Part shown: positions 1 through 5,874 of the stretch, piece by piece
Position numbering within the stretch: position 1 is the first letter of the stretch
Layout: every line of letters begins with the position of its first letter
Assembly: GCA_020696915.1 (NCBI GenBank)
Contig: JAJFMR010000126.1
Span: 1-8,602, forward strand
Origin: Rhizobiaceae bacterium
GTDB lineage: Bacteria; Pseudomonadota; Alphaproteobacteria; Rhizobiales; Rhizobiaceae
Reading direction: 5' to 3'
DNA length: 8,602 nucleotides
The notes under the pieces: generated by a model
What the model was told of the DNA's origin: nothing
Databases searched by the model: none
Seen by the model: only the letters and a program-made list of their open reading frames with translations
Program-made: the position numbers and the translations under genes

Positions 1-83
1 GGTTCGAGCCGGACATGACGGCCACCGAGGACCTTGCGTTCGGGGCGAGGCCGAGGCTTCCAGTTCTCGAGGTCATGCGACAT
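1..83 (-). CDS. GNAT-family N-acetyltransferase, N-terminal fragment
   Basis: Read on the minus strand from an ATG at 83, the frame stays open to the window edge (27 codons). It contains WKPRPRPERKVL followed by GRHVRLEP. This is the usual opening of small RimJ/RimL-like GNAT acetyltransferases, where a proline/arginine-rich lead comes before a first beta strand of the type 'L-x-G-x-x-V-R-L-E-P'. GGAG lies four bases before the ATG and makes a good ribosome binding site, which decides the start. The gene is divergent from the aminotransferase at 168. The acetyl-CoA-binding part lies outside the window, so the substrate cannot be judged. The family call rests on the N-terminal pattern alone. 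Confidence 0.6.
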   Translation of the reverse strand, partial: MSHDLENWKPRPRPERKVLGGRHVRLE

Positions 84-99
84 GGCGCTCCATTCCGGT

Positions 100-129
100 T
101 TGACAACGGGCCCCGGACGCTCGCATGAA
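100..129 (+). promoter_or_regulatory. candidate promoter for the aminotransferase gene
   Basis: A perfect TTGACA -35 hexamer lies at 100-105. At 17-18 bases downstream there is only a weak -10 match (CATGAA, 124-129). It sits in the 84-base gap between the divergent GNAT and aminotransferase genes and points towards the aminotransferase. The good -35 and poor -10 make this tentative. Confidence 0.3.
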
Positions 130-167
130 ACATGGGCATGCGCATAGCAACCAGATAGGCCTCGGAA

Positions 168-1373
168 ATGCTCCAAACAGTAGCGGCGTTCGATCGCCTG
201 GGCGAAGAGAATGCATTTGCCGTGCTGGCACGCGCGACCGCGCTTGCGCAACAGGGCAAGGACATCATCAATCTCGGCATAGGGCAGCCCGATTTCAGGA
301 CGCCGCCGCATATCGTGGAGGCAGCCGTCAAGGCGCTGCGCGACGGCCATCACGGCTACACGCCCGCCAACGGTATCCTCCCGCTTCGCGAGGCGGTGGC
401 GCGACGGACGCTCTCGACCACCGGCGTGGAAGTGTCGCCGGAACGGATCATGATATTGCCGGGCGGCAAGCCCACCATGTATGCGGCGATCATCATGTTC
501 GGAGAGCCGGGCGTCGACATCCTCTACCCCGACCCCGGATTCCCGATCTACCGCTCCATGATCGAATATACCGGGGCCGCCCCGGTGCCGGTGCCGATGC
601 GGGAAGCGAACGGTTTTGCCTTCTCGGCCGAGGAGACACTATCGCTGATCACGCCGCGGACCCGCCTTCTCATCCTGAATTCCCCGGCCAACCCGACCGG
701 CGGCGTCACCGGGCGGAGCGAAATCGAAAAACTGGTGAAGGGTCTCGAGCGGCACCCGGAGGTCGCCATCCTGTCCGACGAGATCTACGACGTCATGACC
801 TATGACGGGGAAAGGCACGCATCGCTGCTCGGCTTCCCCGAAATCGCCGAGCGGCTGATCGTCCTCAACGGCTGGTCGAAGACATGGGCGATGACCGGCT
901 GGCGCATGGGCGGCTGGCGCATGGGATGGTCGATCTGGCCGAATTCCGCGGCCGGCGCCCACCTCTATGACAAGGTGCGCAAGCTCGCGGTGAACTGCTG
1001 GTCCTGTGTCAACGCGCCAACGCAATATGCCGGCATCGCGGCAATCGACGGGCCGCAGGACGCGGTGGCGGAGATGATGCGCGCCTTCGACCGCCGTCGG
1101 TCGGCCGTGGTCGAGGGTCTCAACGCTCTCCCCGGCGTAAGCTGCGTCACGCCGAAGGGCGCGTTCTATGCGTTCCCAAACGTGGAGGCGACGGGCTGGA
1201 AGGCAAAACCCCTCGCCGCCGCGCTGCTCGACGACGCCGGCGTGGCGCTGATCGGCGGCCCGGACTTCGGTATCCTGGGCGAGGGCTACGTCCGCGTCTC
1301 CTATGCCAATTCGGAAGCGAACATCGAAAAGGCACTGCGGCGGATGCGCGAGTTTCTCGGCCGCCATAGCTGA
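168..1373 (+). CDS. class I/II PLP-dependent aminotransferase with a tandem 5-residue duplication
   Basis: A 401-residue fold-type I aminotransferase that would transfer an amino group between an amino acid and a 2-oxo acid in the cytoplasm; the substrate cannot be read from the sequence. Landmarks in order: substrate-side LGIGQPDF (36-43), NSPANPTGG (171-179, PLP-ring Asn), SDEIY (203-207, Asp that contacts the pyridine nitrogen), SKT with Schiff-base Lys238, Arg246 of TGWR (PLP phosphate), and Arg376 in YVRVSY (carboxylate binding). The start at 168 fits the family N-terminus (AAFDRLGEENAF); the ribosome site is weak. Oddity: GWRMG occurs twice in a row (244-248 and 249-253), encoded by a 14-base exact repeat. 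Relatives normally have one copy, so this looks like a recent slip. The first Arg keeps the usual Lys+8 spacing. Length is otherwise normal and the frame intact, so the gene may still work. It appears to be a single-gene unit. Confidence 0.93.
   Translation: MLQTVAAFDRLGEENAFAVLARATALAQQGKDIINLGIGQPDFRTPPHIVEAAVKALRDGHHGYTPANGILPLREAVARRTLSTTGVEVSPERIMILPGGKPTMYAAIIMFGEPGVDILYPDPGFPIYRSMIEYTGAAPVPVPMREANGFAFSAEETLSLITPRTRLLILNSPANPTGGVTGRSEIEKLVKGLERHPEVAILSDEIYDVMTYDGERHASLLGFPEIAERLIVLNGWSKTWAMTGWRMGGWRMGWSIWPNSAAGAHLYDKVRKLAVNCWSCVNAPTQYAGIAAIDGPQDAVAEMMRAFDRRRSAVVEGLNALPGVSCVTPKGAFYAFPNVEATGWKAKPLAAALLDDAGVALIGGPDFGILGEGYVRVSYANSEANIEKALRRMREFLGRHS
897..925 (+). repeat. tandem direct duplication inside the aminotransferase gene
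   Basis: The 14-base string GGCTGGCGCATGGG occurs at 897-910 and again at 912-925, a 15-base period that keeps the frame and doubles GWRMG. It falls directly after the PLP-lysine motif (codon 238 at 879-881). The near-perfect identity suggests replication slippage rather than an old insertion. Confidence 0.9.
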
Positions 1374-1451
1374 CCTGGAGCGGGCGGCGGCCTGCGAGCG
1401 CCGTGCGGAGCGTGCGCCGGATACTGATGGGGAAAATTCCAGGCTTGCCGT

Positions 1452-1480
1452 CAAAAAGGGCGGCCATTGGCGACCGCCCT
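1452..1480 (-). terminator. intrinsic terminator of the candidate sRNA
   Basis: On the minus strand the stem AGGGCGG (1480-1474) pairs with CCGCCCT (1463-1457) around a 10-base loop, and a T5 run at 1457-1453 follows. The T run lies only on this side, so it ends leftward transcription. For the convergent aminotransferase transcript it is a hairpin without a U tract. Confidence 0.65.
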
Positions 1481-1565
1481 GATCTGAACCGGCCCTGGGA
1501 GGAGGAAAGCCGATCCGACTGACCTCGAGAATGCACCCCGACGGTTAACCGAAGGTTAACGAAAG
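1452..1565 (-). ncRNA. candidate trans-acting sRNA with an anti-Shine-Dalgarno loop
   Basis: Read on the minus strand, three hairpins follow each other. First is a perfect inverted repeat, GTTAACC-TTC-GGTTAAC (1544-1560). Second is an 8-base-pair stem, GGATCGGC (1516-1509) with GCCGGTTC (1493-1486), including two G-U pairs; its 15-base loop is TTTCCTCCTCCCAGG. Third is a terminator hairpin followed by five T. A loop carrying CCUCCUCCC complements ribosome binding sites. It is a known hallmark of alphaproteobacterial sRNAs such as the alpha-r14 (suhB-type) family and the 'cuckoo' RNAs. The locus is intergenic and no protein on this strand needs the terminator. The 5' end is a guess because I find no convincing promoter. 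Family membership is inferred from architecture, not from a covariance search. Confidence 0.5.
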
Positions 1566-1700
1566 CCCGCAAATTCAAAACATTCACGGGCCTCCCGACT
1601 GATCCAGCGACGCCTGCGCCATGCCGGCGGGCCGGGGTGGGTATGTTGGCAAGGCGGGCTTATGCCCAAAAAAACTGCCGATTGCGGGTCTTCATCTTCC

Positions 1701-1729
1701 TTGCAGCGGTTCATACGGAAAGCTAGCAT
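1701..1729 (+). promoter_or_regulatory. candidate promoter for the PQQ dehydrogenase gene
   Basis: TTGCAG (1701-1706) and TAGCAT (1724-1729) are separated by exactly 17 bases and lie about 60 bases before the chosen ATG. The -10 matches four of six consensus positions; the -35 matches only TTG. Spacing and position are good, the hexamers mediocre. Confidence 0.35.
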
Positions 1730-1787
1730 CAGCTTGCCGAGCGACCGCTTGGAGGAGCATCAGCTTCAACCTGGAGGAGGAGTGGAC

Positions 1788-3032
1788 ATGAAGAGATCAG
1801 CCTTGGCCTGTCTTTTATTCACCACGGCCATTGTACCCGCAGCAGCCGACAATCTCGAGACCCTTGGCGCCATGCAGCGAACCCAAGGCGCCAAGTTCAC
1901 CAGCATCGCTCAGGACGACGACAGCGCCAAGGCGCTTGCAGAAATCACCCCGCATATAAAGGTGCCGTCGGGGTTCGAGGCGAGCCTCTACGCCGTGGTT
2001 CCCGATGCCCGCTCCCTTGCAGTCGCACCCCAAGGGACAGTGGTGTTTGCAGGAACGCGCAAGGACAAGGTCTGGTCGATCGTCGACCGCGACCGGGACC
2101 GGGTGGCCGACGAGGTCATGGACTTCGCGCCTTCGATCACCTTCGACGTCCCGAACGGCCCGTGCTTCTCGCCCGACGGCTTCCTCTACATAGCCGAGCG
2201 CAATCGCGTTCTGGTGTTTCCTGCCGCAGAGTTCTTCTTCGAAGGCCCCGATGTGGCGGCCGGCATCGTCGTCAAGCAGGGCGAATTGATCCCGCCGGAG
2301 GAGGAAAGCTTCAACCATACCGCCCGCGTGTGCCGGATCGGGCCCGACAAGAAGCTCTACATCTCGCTTGGCCAACCTCACAACGTGCAACCCCAGGACA
2401 AGCTGGAACTCTATGACAGCCTCGGCATCGGCGGGATCATCCGCATGAACACCGACGGCAGCGGACGCGAGGTCTTTACGCGCGGCGTCCGGAACTCGGT
2501 GGGGCATGACTTCAATCCGGCCAATGGGGACCTCTGGTTCACCGACAACCAGGTCGACGGCATGGGTGACGACATCCCCTTCGGTGAACTCAACCGGCAG
2601 ACCGCGGCGGGCCAGCATTTCGGCTTTCCGTGGTACGGCGGCGGCAAGGTTCGCACCAACGAGTACAAGGACAGCGAACCGCCTGCCGATGTGGTCTTCC
2701 CGCAGGTCGAAATGGATGCTCACGCAGCCGACCTCGGCATGCGGTTTTACACCGACACGTCCTTCCCGGAGAAGTATCGCGGAGGCATTTTCTCGGCCCA
2801 GCACGGTTCGTGGAATCGCACGACCCCGGTTGGGGCCAGGGTGATGTTCACGGCGGTCGACGCCGAAGGCAATGCAGGAGGCACCGAGGTATTCGCGGAA
2901 GGGTGGCTTGATGCGGAAACCGGCGAATATCGCGGCCGGCCCATGGACATTGCGTTCCTGCCGGACGGCTCCATGCTGGTGTCCGATGATTTCGCCGGTG
3001 CCATCTGGCGCATCGCCTATGTCGGCGGCTAA
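1788..3032 (+). CDS. periplasmic PQQ-dependent sorbosone/glucose dehydrogenase-like protein
   Basis: A 414-residue exported beta-propeller of the soluble glucose/sorbosone dehydrogenase family, whose members oxidise aldoses or related aldehydes with PQQ. The frame is open upstream to 1662, but the ATG at 1788 is preferred because GGAGGAGG (1773-1780) sits seven bases before it and a signal peptide starts there (MKRS, hydrophobic core 5-18, cleavage near AAA-DN at 20). Family landmarks: FSPDGFLYIAERNRV (127-141), the HTARV and GQPHNVQP strands with His198, GVRNSVGHDF (233-242, the Arg-Asn usual at the cofactor site), WFTDNQVDGMGDD (250-262), GFPWYGG (279-285), QHGSWNR (338-344) and the last blade GRPMDIAFLPDGSMLVSDD. 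It lies upstream of a cytochrome c, a typical electron acceptor for such enzymes, but a terminator separates the two genes. The substrate is unknown. Some family members have no proven PQQ activity. Confidence 0.85.
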   Translation: MKRSALACLLFTTAIVPAAADNLETLGAMQRTQGAKFTSIAQDDDSAKALAEITPHIKVPSGFEASLYAVVPDARSLAVAPQGTVVFAGTRKDKVWSIVDRDRDRVADEVMDFAPSITFDVPNGPCFSPDGFLYIAERNRVLVFPAAEFFFEGPDVAAGIVVKQGELIPPEEESFNHTARVCRIGPDKKLYISLGQPHNVQPQDKLELYDSLGIGGIIRMNTDGSGREVFTRGVRNSVGHDFNPANGDLWFTDNQVDGMGDDIPFGELNRQTAAGQHFGFPWYGGGKVRTNEYKDSEPPADVVFPQVEMDAHAADLGMRFYTDTSFPEKYRGGIFSAQHGSWNRTTPVGARVMFTAVDAEGNAGGTEVFAEGWLDAETGEYRGRPMDIAFLPDGSMLVSDDFAGAIWRIAYVGG

Positions 3033-3072
3033 GGCATCGAACCGAGACGAGGCGTCGCTTTCCGACTCTGTT

Positions 3073-3114
3073 CCGGCCAGAAAGCCGGAAACGACAGCGG
3101 CAGGGCGTGTCGTT
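3073..3114 (+). repeat. two adjacent inverted repeats after the dehydrogenase gene
   Basis: CCGGC (3073-3077) pairs with GCCGG (3084-3088). AACGACA (3090-3096) pairs perfectly with TGTCGTT (3108-3114) around an 11-base loop. Neither has a good T run, although TTTT follows at 3127-3130. They may protect the 3' end of the dehydrogenase message; no function can be assigned. Confidence 0.4.
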
Positions 3115-3147
3115 CAGCGCATGCCGTTTTAGTCGTCGACAGAAACA

Positions 3148-3180
3148 GGGACGCCGTCTCTCGACGGCGTCCCATATTTT
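3148..3180 (+). terminator. strong intrinsic terminator just before the cytochrome c gene
   Basis: A perfect 10-base-pair stem, GGGACGCCGT (3148-3157) with ACGGCGTCCC (3164-3173), encloses a six-base loop and is followed by ATATTTT. This is the strongest terminator-like element in the window. It lies between the dehydrogenase and cytochrome genes and ends only 19 bases before the cytochrome ATG, so it should end most dehydrogenase transcripts. Cytochrome expression then needs read-through or an element within the short leader. Confidence 0.85.
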
Positions 3181-3199
3181 GACAATCGAGAGCACACGG

Positions 3200-3535
3200 A
3201 TGACAGTTGCCTTCACCCGAACCATTGCCATGGTCTGCGTTTCGGCCTTCGCATGCGAGGCGCTGGCCGCAGGAGACGCAGCGATCGGACGTGACCTCGC
3301 CAAGACTTGCGTCGTCTGTCACGGCCGGGACGGCATCGGCAACAATCCGATGATTCCCAACATATCCGGACAGAGCGAGCAATATCTGGTGAAGCAACTG
3401 CAGGACTTCAGGGCCGGCCGGCGCGAAGACGAACAGATGTCGATCATTGCCCGCGAACTGACCGACGCCGAAATAGCCAACCTCGCCGCCTGGTACGCGT
3501 CGATCGAGTTCACGGTGAAGGAGCCAGGCAACTAG
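3200..3535 (+). CDS. periplasmic monohaem cytochrome c (class I, c553/c4-like)
   Basis: A 111-residue exported electron carrier. The ATG at 3200 opens a signal peptide (core 7-18, cleavage near ALA-AG at 23-25); the open frame back to 3107 crosses the terminator and is not coding. The haem site CVVCH is at 37-41 (Cys37, Cys40, His41). The pattern that follows (GRDGIGNNPMIPNISGQ, YLVKQLQDFRAGRR, then DEQM with Met80 as probable sixth ligand, then LTDAEIANLAAWYAS) is that of single-domain c553 or one half of a c4 cytochrome. The ribosome site is weak (GAGAG, about ten bases upstream). By position it could accept electrons from the PQQ-type dehydrogenase upstream or from the methanethiol oxidase downstream; which one is inference. 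A 282-base gap follows before mtoX. Confidence 0.9.
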   Translation: MTVAFTRTIAMVCVSAFACEALAAGDAAIGRDLAKTCVVCHGRDGIGNNPMIPNISGQSEQYLVKQLQDFRAGRREDEQMSIIARELTDAEIANLAAWYASIEFTVKEPGN

Positions 3536-3730
3536 CGGGCTGGAGACCTGAACAGGGGCTTGGACCAGGCTACCCGACACGCCTTCCAACCGCGGCGAGA
3601 CCGCACGCTCGCACATGCGCACCCCGTCTCGCGGAAACTCGACTCTTCCGCGACGGCATCGAACCGAAACATCAGGCAGGCAGAGTGCTGGAGTTCGGCG
3701 GTGGCGAGGTTTATTCTTGCCGCCCGCAAG

Positions 3731-3787
3731 GACAGCCCGCGGCTGTCAGGTCATTTGCCGGTCGTCGACCGGCGGCAGCGGCGTGCC
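3731..3787 (+). repeat. tandem perfect hairpins in the mtoX leader
   Basis: Two 7-base-pair perfect inverted repeats with three-base loops lie nine bases apart: GACAGCC-CGC-GGCTGTC (3731-3747) and GCCGGTC-GTC-GACCGGC (3757-3773). A smaller one follows directly, GGCA (3774-3777) with TGCC (3784-3787). No T run follows, so they are poor intrinsic terminators. Their place 31 bases before the mtoX start fits an mRNA leader structure or protein-binding sites. The rest of the gap 3536-3730 shows no gene, and I find no convincing promoter in it. Confidence 0.5.
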
Positions 3788-3811
3788 TCCTTTCCAACCC
3801 TGAAACAGGAG
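3787..3811 (+). promoter_or_regulatory. mtoX ribosome binding site and complementary CTCCT
   Basis: AGGAG at 3807-3811 lies six bases before the GTG at 3818 and decides that start over the in-frame ATG at 3827. CTCCT at 3787-3791 is its exact complement, 15 bases upstream, and abuts the hairpins just described. If paired in the mRNA it would hide the ribosome site. The site is clear; the masking is a hypothesis. Confidence 0.45.
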
Positions 3812-3817
3812 AGAAAC

Positions 3818-5128
3818 GTGCTCCAGATGAAGAAGAATTCGCGGCGCCCGCTCGGTCTGGTCCTGCTGGCCGGCGCCGCGACGGTGGCGCTGTCGGCAAC
3901 GGCCGTTCTGGCCGACGAGACGTGCATCTCGCCCTACATGCCGAAGATCACCGGCCATGAGGACTTTGTGTACGTCTGGACGCTCGGGGTGGAGGGTCTC
4001 GGCGACGGTTGGGACAAGCTGGTCACCGTCGATGCACGCACTGGCAAGGTGATCGATTCAGATTCGGTCGGCAGCCGCAACGAGGCACATCATGGCGGCT
4101 TCACCGACGACAGGCGGCAGTTCTGGGCGGCGGGCCTCGATACCAGTCAGATGTTCGTCTTCGACGTCGCGACCGACCCGGCCAACCCAAAGCTGGTCAA
4201 GACGATTGACGATTTCGTCGAGAAGTCCGGCGGCGCGGTTGGCCCCCACGGCGCCTACGCGCTGCCCGGACGCATGATGATTCCGGCGCTTTCGAACAAG
4301 GACGGAACCGGCCGCACTGCACTCGTCGAATACTCGAACGAGGGCGACTTCATCGCCACCCACTGGTTGCCGACCGCCGAAGAAGCCAAGGACGTACCGG
4401 GGGGCGAATTTGCGGACGGCTACGGCTATGATGCCCGCGTGCTGCCGCGCAAGAACGTCATGCTGACCTCCTCATTCACCGGGCGCGAGAACTACATGCG
4501 GCCGTTCGGCGAGGTGGCGGGCGACGCGGAAGCAATGAAGAAGTTCGGCAATTCCATGATCATCTGGGACTTTCATGCCCGCACACCGAAGAAGGTGTTC
4601 AATGTGCCTGGCGTGCCGCTGGAGGTCCGCTGGGCCTGGGGCGAGACTGCCGCGCATGCCTTCACCTCGACGGCGCTGACCTCGAAGATCTGGCTGGTCT
4701 ATGAGGACGACAAGGGCGAGTGGCAGGCCGAGGAAGTCGCCGACATCGGCGATCCCTCGAAACTGCCGATACCGGTCGACATCAGCCTGAGCGCCGACGA
4801 CAAGACCCTGTTTGCCAACACTTTCATGGACGGGATGACCCGTGTTTTCGACGTCTCGGACCCTCATCATCCGAAACAGGTCTACGAGAAGAAGATCGGC
4901 GAACAGGTCAACATGGTCTCGCAGAGCTGGGACGGCGAGCGCCTCTACTACACGAGTTCGCTGCTCGCGAACTGGGACAAGACGGGCGACGCCAACGAGC
5001 AGTTCCTCAAGGCCTACAGTTGGAACGGCAAGGAGCTGGCGAGCCGCTTCGAGGTCGACTTCACCAAGGAAGAACTCGGGCGCCCGCACATGATGTCGTT
5101 CGGCGCGGCAAGTCTCTACGCCAACTGA
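3818..5128 (+). CDS. mtoX: SBP56-family protein, probable copper-dependent methanethiol oxidase
   Basis: A 436-residue exported protein of the selenium-binding protein (SBP56) family. Bacterial members characterised as MtoX oxidise methanethiol to formaldehyde, hydrogen sulfide and hydrogen peroxide in the periplasm with copper. GTG at 3818 is chosen from AGGAG six bases upstream. The leader has a twin-arginine pair (S8-R9-R10-P-L) before a hydrophobic core and ends near VLA-DE (32), so Tat export is possible. Conserved parts: DETCISPYMPKITG with Cys36, EDFVYVWTLGVEGLGDG, NEAHHGGF (His91, His92), VGPHGAY (His144), a mid-protein His253/His280 region, DPHHPKQV, and RPHMMSFGA near the end (His424). 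These histidines are the likely metal ligands. Length is close to the family norm (about 430 with leader). The SCO1 copper chaperone 37 bases downstream strongly supports the copper enzyme. The methanethiol substrate is inferred from family and context. Confidence 0.87.
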   Translation: MLQMKKNSRRPLGLVLLAGAATVALSATAVLADETCISPYMPKITGHEDFVYVWTLGVEGLGDGWDKLVTVDARTGKVIDSDSVGSRNEAHHGGFTDDRRQFWAAGLDTSQMFVFDVATDPANPKLVKTIDDFVEKSGGAVGPHGAYALPGRMMIPALSNKDGTGRTALVEYSNEGDFIATHWLPTAEEAKDVPGGEFADGYGYDARVLPRKNVMLTSSFTGRENYMRPFGEVAGDAEAMKKFGNSMIIWDFHARTPKKVFNVPGVPLEVRWAWGETAAHAFTSTALTSKIWLVYEDDKGEWQAEEVADIGDPSKLPIPVDISLSADDKTLFANTFMDGMTRVFDVSDPHHPKQVYEKKIGEQVNMVSQSWDGERLYYTSSLLANWDKTGDANEQFLKAYSWNGKELASRFEVDFTKEELGRPHMMSFGAASLYAN

Positions 5129-5143
5129 GGCGGGCTTCGCCTC
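5127..5143 (+). repeat. hairpin overlapping the mtoX stop codon
   Basis: GAGGCG (5127-5132) and CGCCTC (5138-5143) form a perfect six-base-pair stem with a five-base loop that starts inside the TGA stop of mtoX. There is no T run after it. It may act as a weak attenuator or an mRNA stabiliser between mtoX and SCO1, lowering chaperone output relative to the enzyme. Confidence 0.4.
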
Positions 5144-5165
5144 CTTGAGATCGGGGGAACATTCA

Positions 5166-5861
5166 ATGTCTCGCAACGTCCGGCTAGCCTGCGCCCTGCT
5201 TGCGGCCTTGTACTTTACCGGCGGCGCTTCGGCCCACGACGGCGCTCATGCCGCCAAGTCCGCGGCGCCGACCGGCCCGTCGTCGGCGTTTGCCTTTCCA
5301 CTGCCGGAGCCCGGCTCCTACCGTCTGCCGCCGATCCGCGCGGCGGCAGGCGGCGATGTGCTGACGGAGGAAGGCAAGTCAGCCGACCTGGCCGAGCTGT
5401 TGAATGGCCGCATTACCGTGTTCTCCTTCATCTATACGAGGTGCGCGGACATCTGTCCGATCGCCACAATGCAGCTTGCCGAGTTGCGTGAGCTCGCCCG
5501 GCGGATACCCGGGGTCAGCGAAAGGATGCAGCTTGCGTCGATGAGCTTCGACCCCGACCATGACACGGCGCCGGTCATGGCCGAATATGCCGACAACTGG
5601 CGAGATGCCGGAGAGGAAAGCCCGCAATGGCTATTCCTCACCGCGCCCGACCAGGCCGCACTACGCCCGGTGCTGGATGCTTACGGCCAGGCAATCGCTC
5701 CCGACCCTGAGGCGGCCGGCCGCCTCAACCACATACTGAGAGTGTTCCTGATCGATGAGGCAGGCGTGGTGCGCAACATCTACAGCATGGACTTTCTCGA
5801 TCCTCAACTCGTCCTGGGCGACATCCGGACGTTGATTGGAGACAGAGTTCGGACCGATTGA
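5166..5861 (+). CDS. SCO1/SenC-family copper chaperone
   Basis: A 231-residue exported thioredoxin-fold protein that binds copper and delivers or reduces it for copper enzymes outside the cytoplasm, best known for cytochrome oxidase CuA. The ATG at 5166 is chosen for its GGGGGA ribosome site and the signal peptide it opens (core 7-19, cleavage near ASA-HD at 23). The mature N-terminus has HDGAH, a possible extra metal site. The copper site is complete: Cys93 and Cys97 in the C-x3-C-P motif TRCADICP, and His189 in RLNHILRVFLID. The SFDPDHD loop (127-133) is also typical. It lies 37 bases after mtoX in the same direction, probably in the same transcript, so its likely client is MtoX. A role in respiratory oxidase assembly is the alternative, but no oxidase gene is seen here. 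It ends 13 bases from the convergent trhO, with no clear terminator between. Confidence 0.92.
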   Translation: MSRNVRLACALLAALYFTGGASAHDGAHAAKSAAPTGPSSAFAFPLPEPGSYRLPPIRAAAGGDVLTEEGKSADLAELLNGRITVFSFIYTRCADICPIATMQLAELRELARRIPGVSERMQLASMSFDPDHDTAPVMAEYADNWRDAGEESPQWLFLTAPDQAALRPVLDAYGQAIAPDPEAAGRLNHILRVFLIDEAGVVRNIYSMDFLDPQLVLGDIRTLIGDRVRTD

Positions 5862-5874
5862 GACTCGCCTGCGG

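Noticed and set aside
639..1454. A 271-codon minus-strand open frame opposite the aminotransferase
   Set aside because: It overlaps a well-supported gene and has low-complexity arginine/alanine composition typical of shadow frames.
1656..1674. GGGC-TTAT-GCCC followed by seven A as a terminator
   Set aside because: The stem has only four base pairs, and on the minus strand the T run comes before the hairpin rather than after it.
1662..1787. N-terminal extension of the PQQ dehydrogenase
   Set aside because: The extension has no ribosome site, covers a candidate promoter, and would bury the signal peptide that begins at 1788.
1800..1820. Lipobox at Cys8 of the dehydrogenase leader
   Set aside because: The Cys is too near the N-terminus and is preceded by A-L-A, not the required pattern; a standard signal cleavage near residue 20 fits better.
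1815..2804. A 329-codon open frame on the minus strand
   Set aside because: It lies fully opposite the dehydrogenase gene, whose translation is a clear family match. Its protein looks like the antisense of GC-rich coding DNA, with no recognisable domain or ribosome site.
3179..3184. Perfect TTGACA just after the terminator, as a promoter for the cytochrome gene
   Set aside because: The -10 would fall inside the cytochrome coding region (about 3202-3207) and no match is there.
3560..3817. N-terminal extension of the SBP56 frame
   Set aside because: It translates to arginine-rich sequence unlike the family, covers the leader hairpins, and would bury the signal peptide; GTG at 3818 has a good ribosome site.
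4472..5176. A 234-codon minus-strand open frame opposite mtoX
   Set aside because: It is a shadow of the strongly conserved SBP56 gene and shows no domain.
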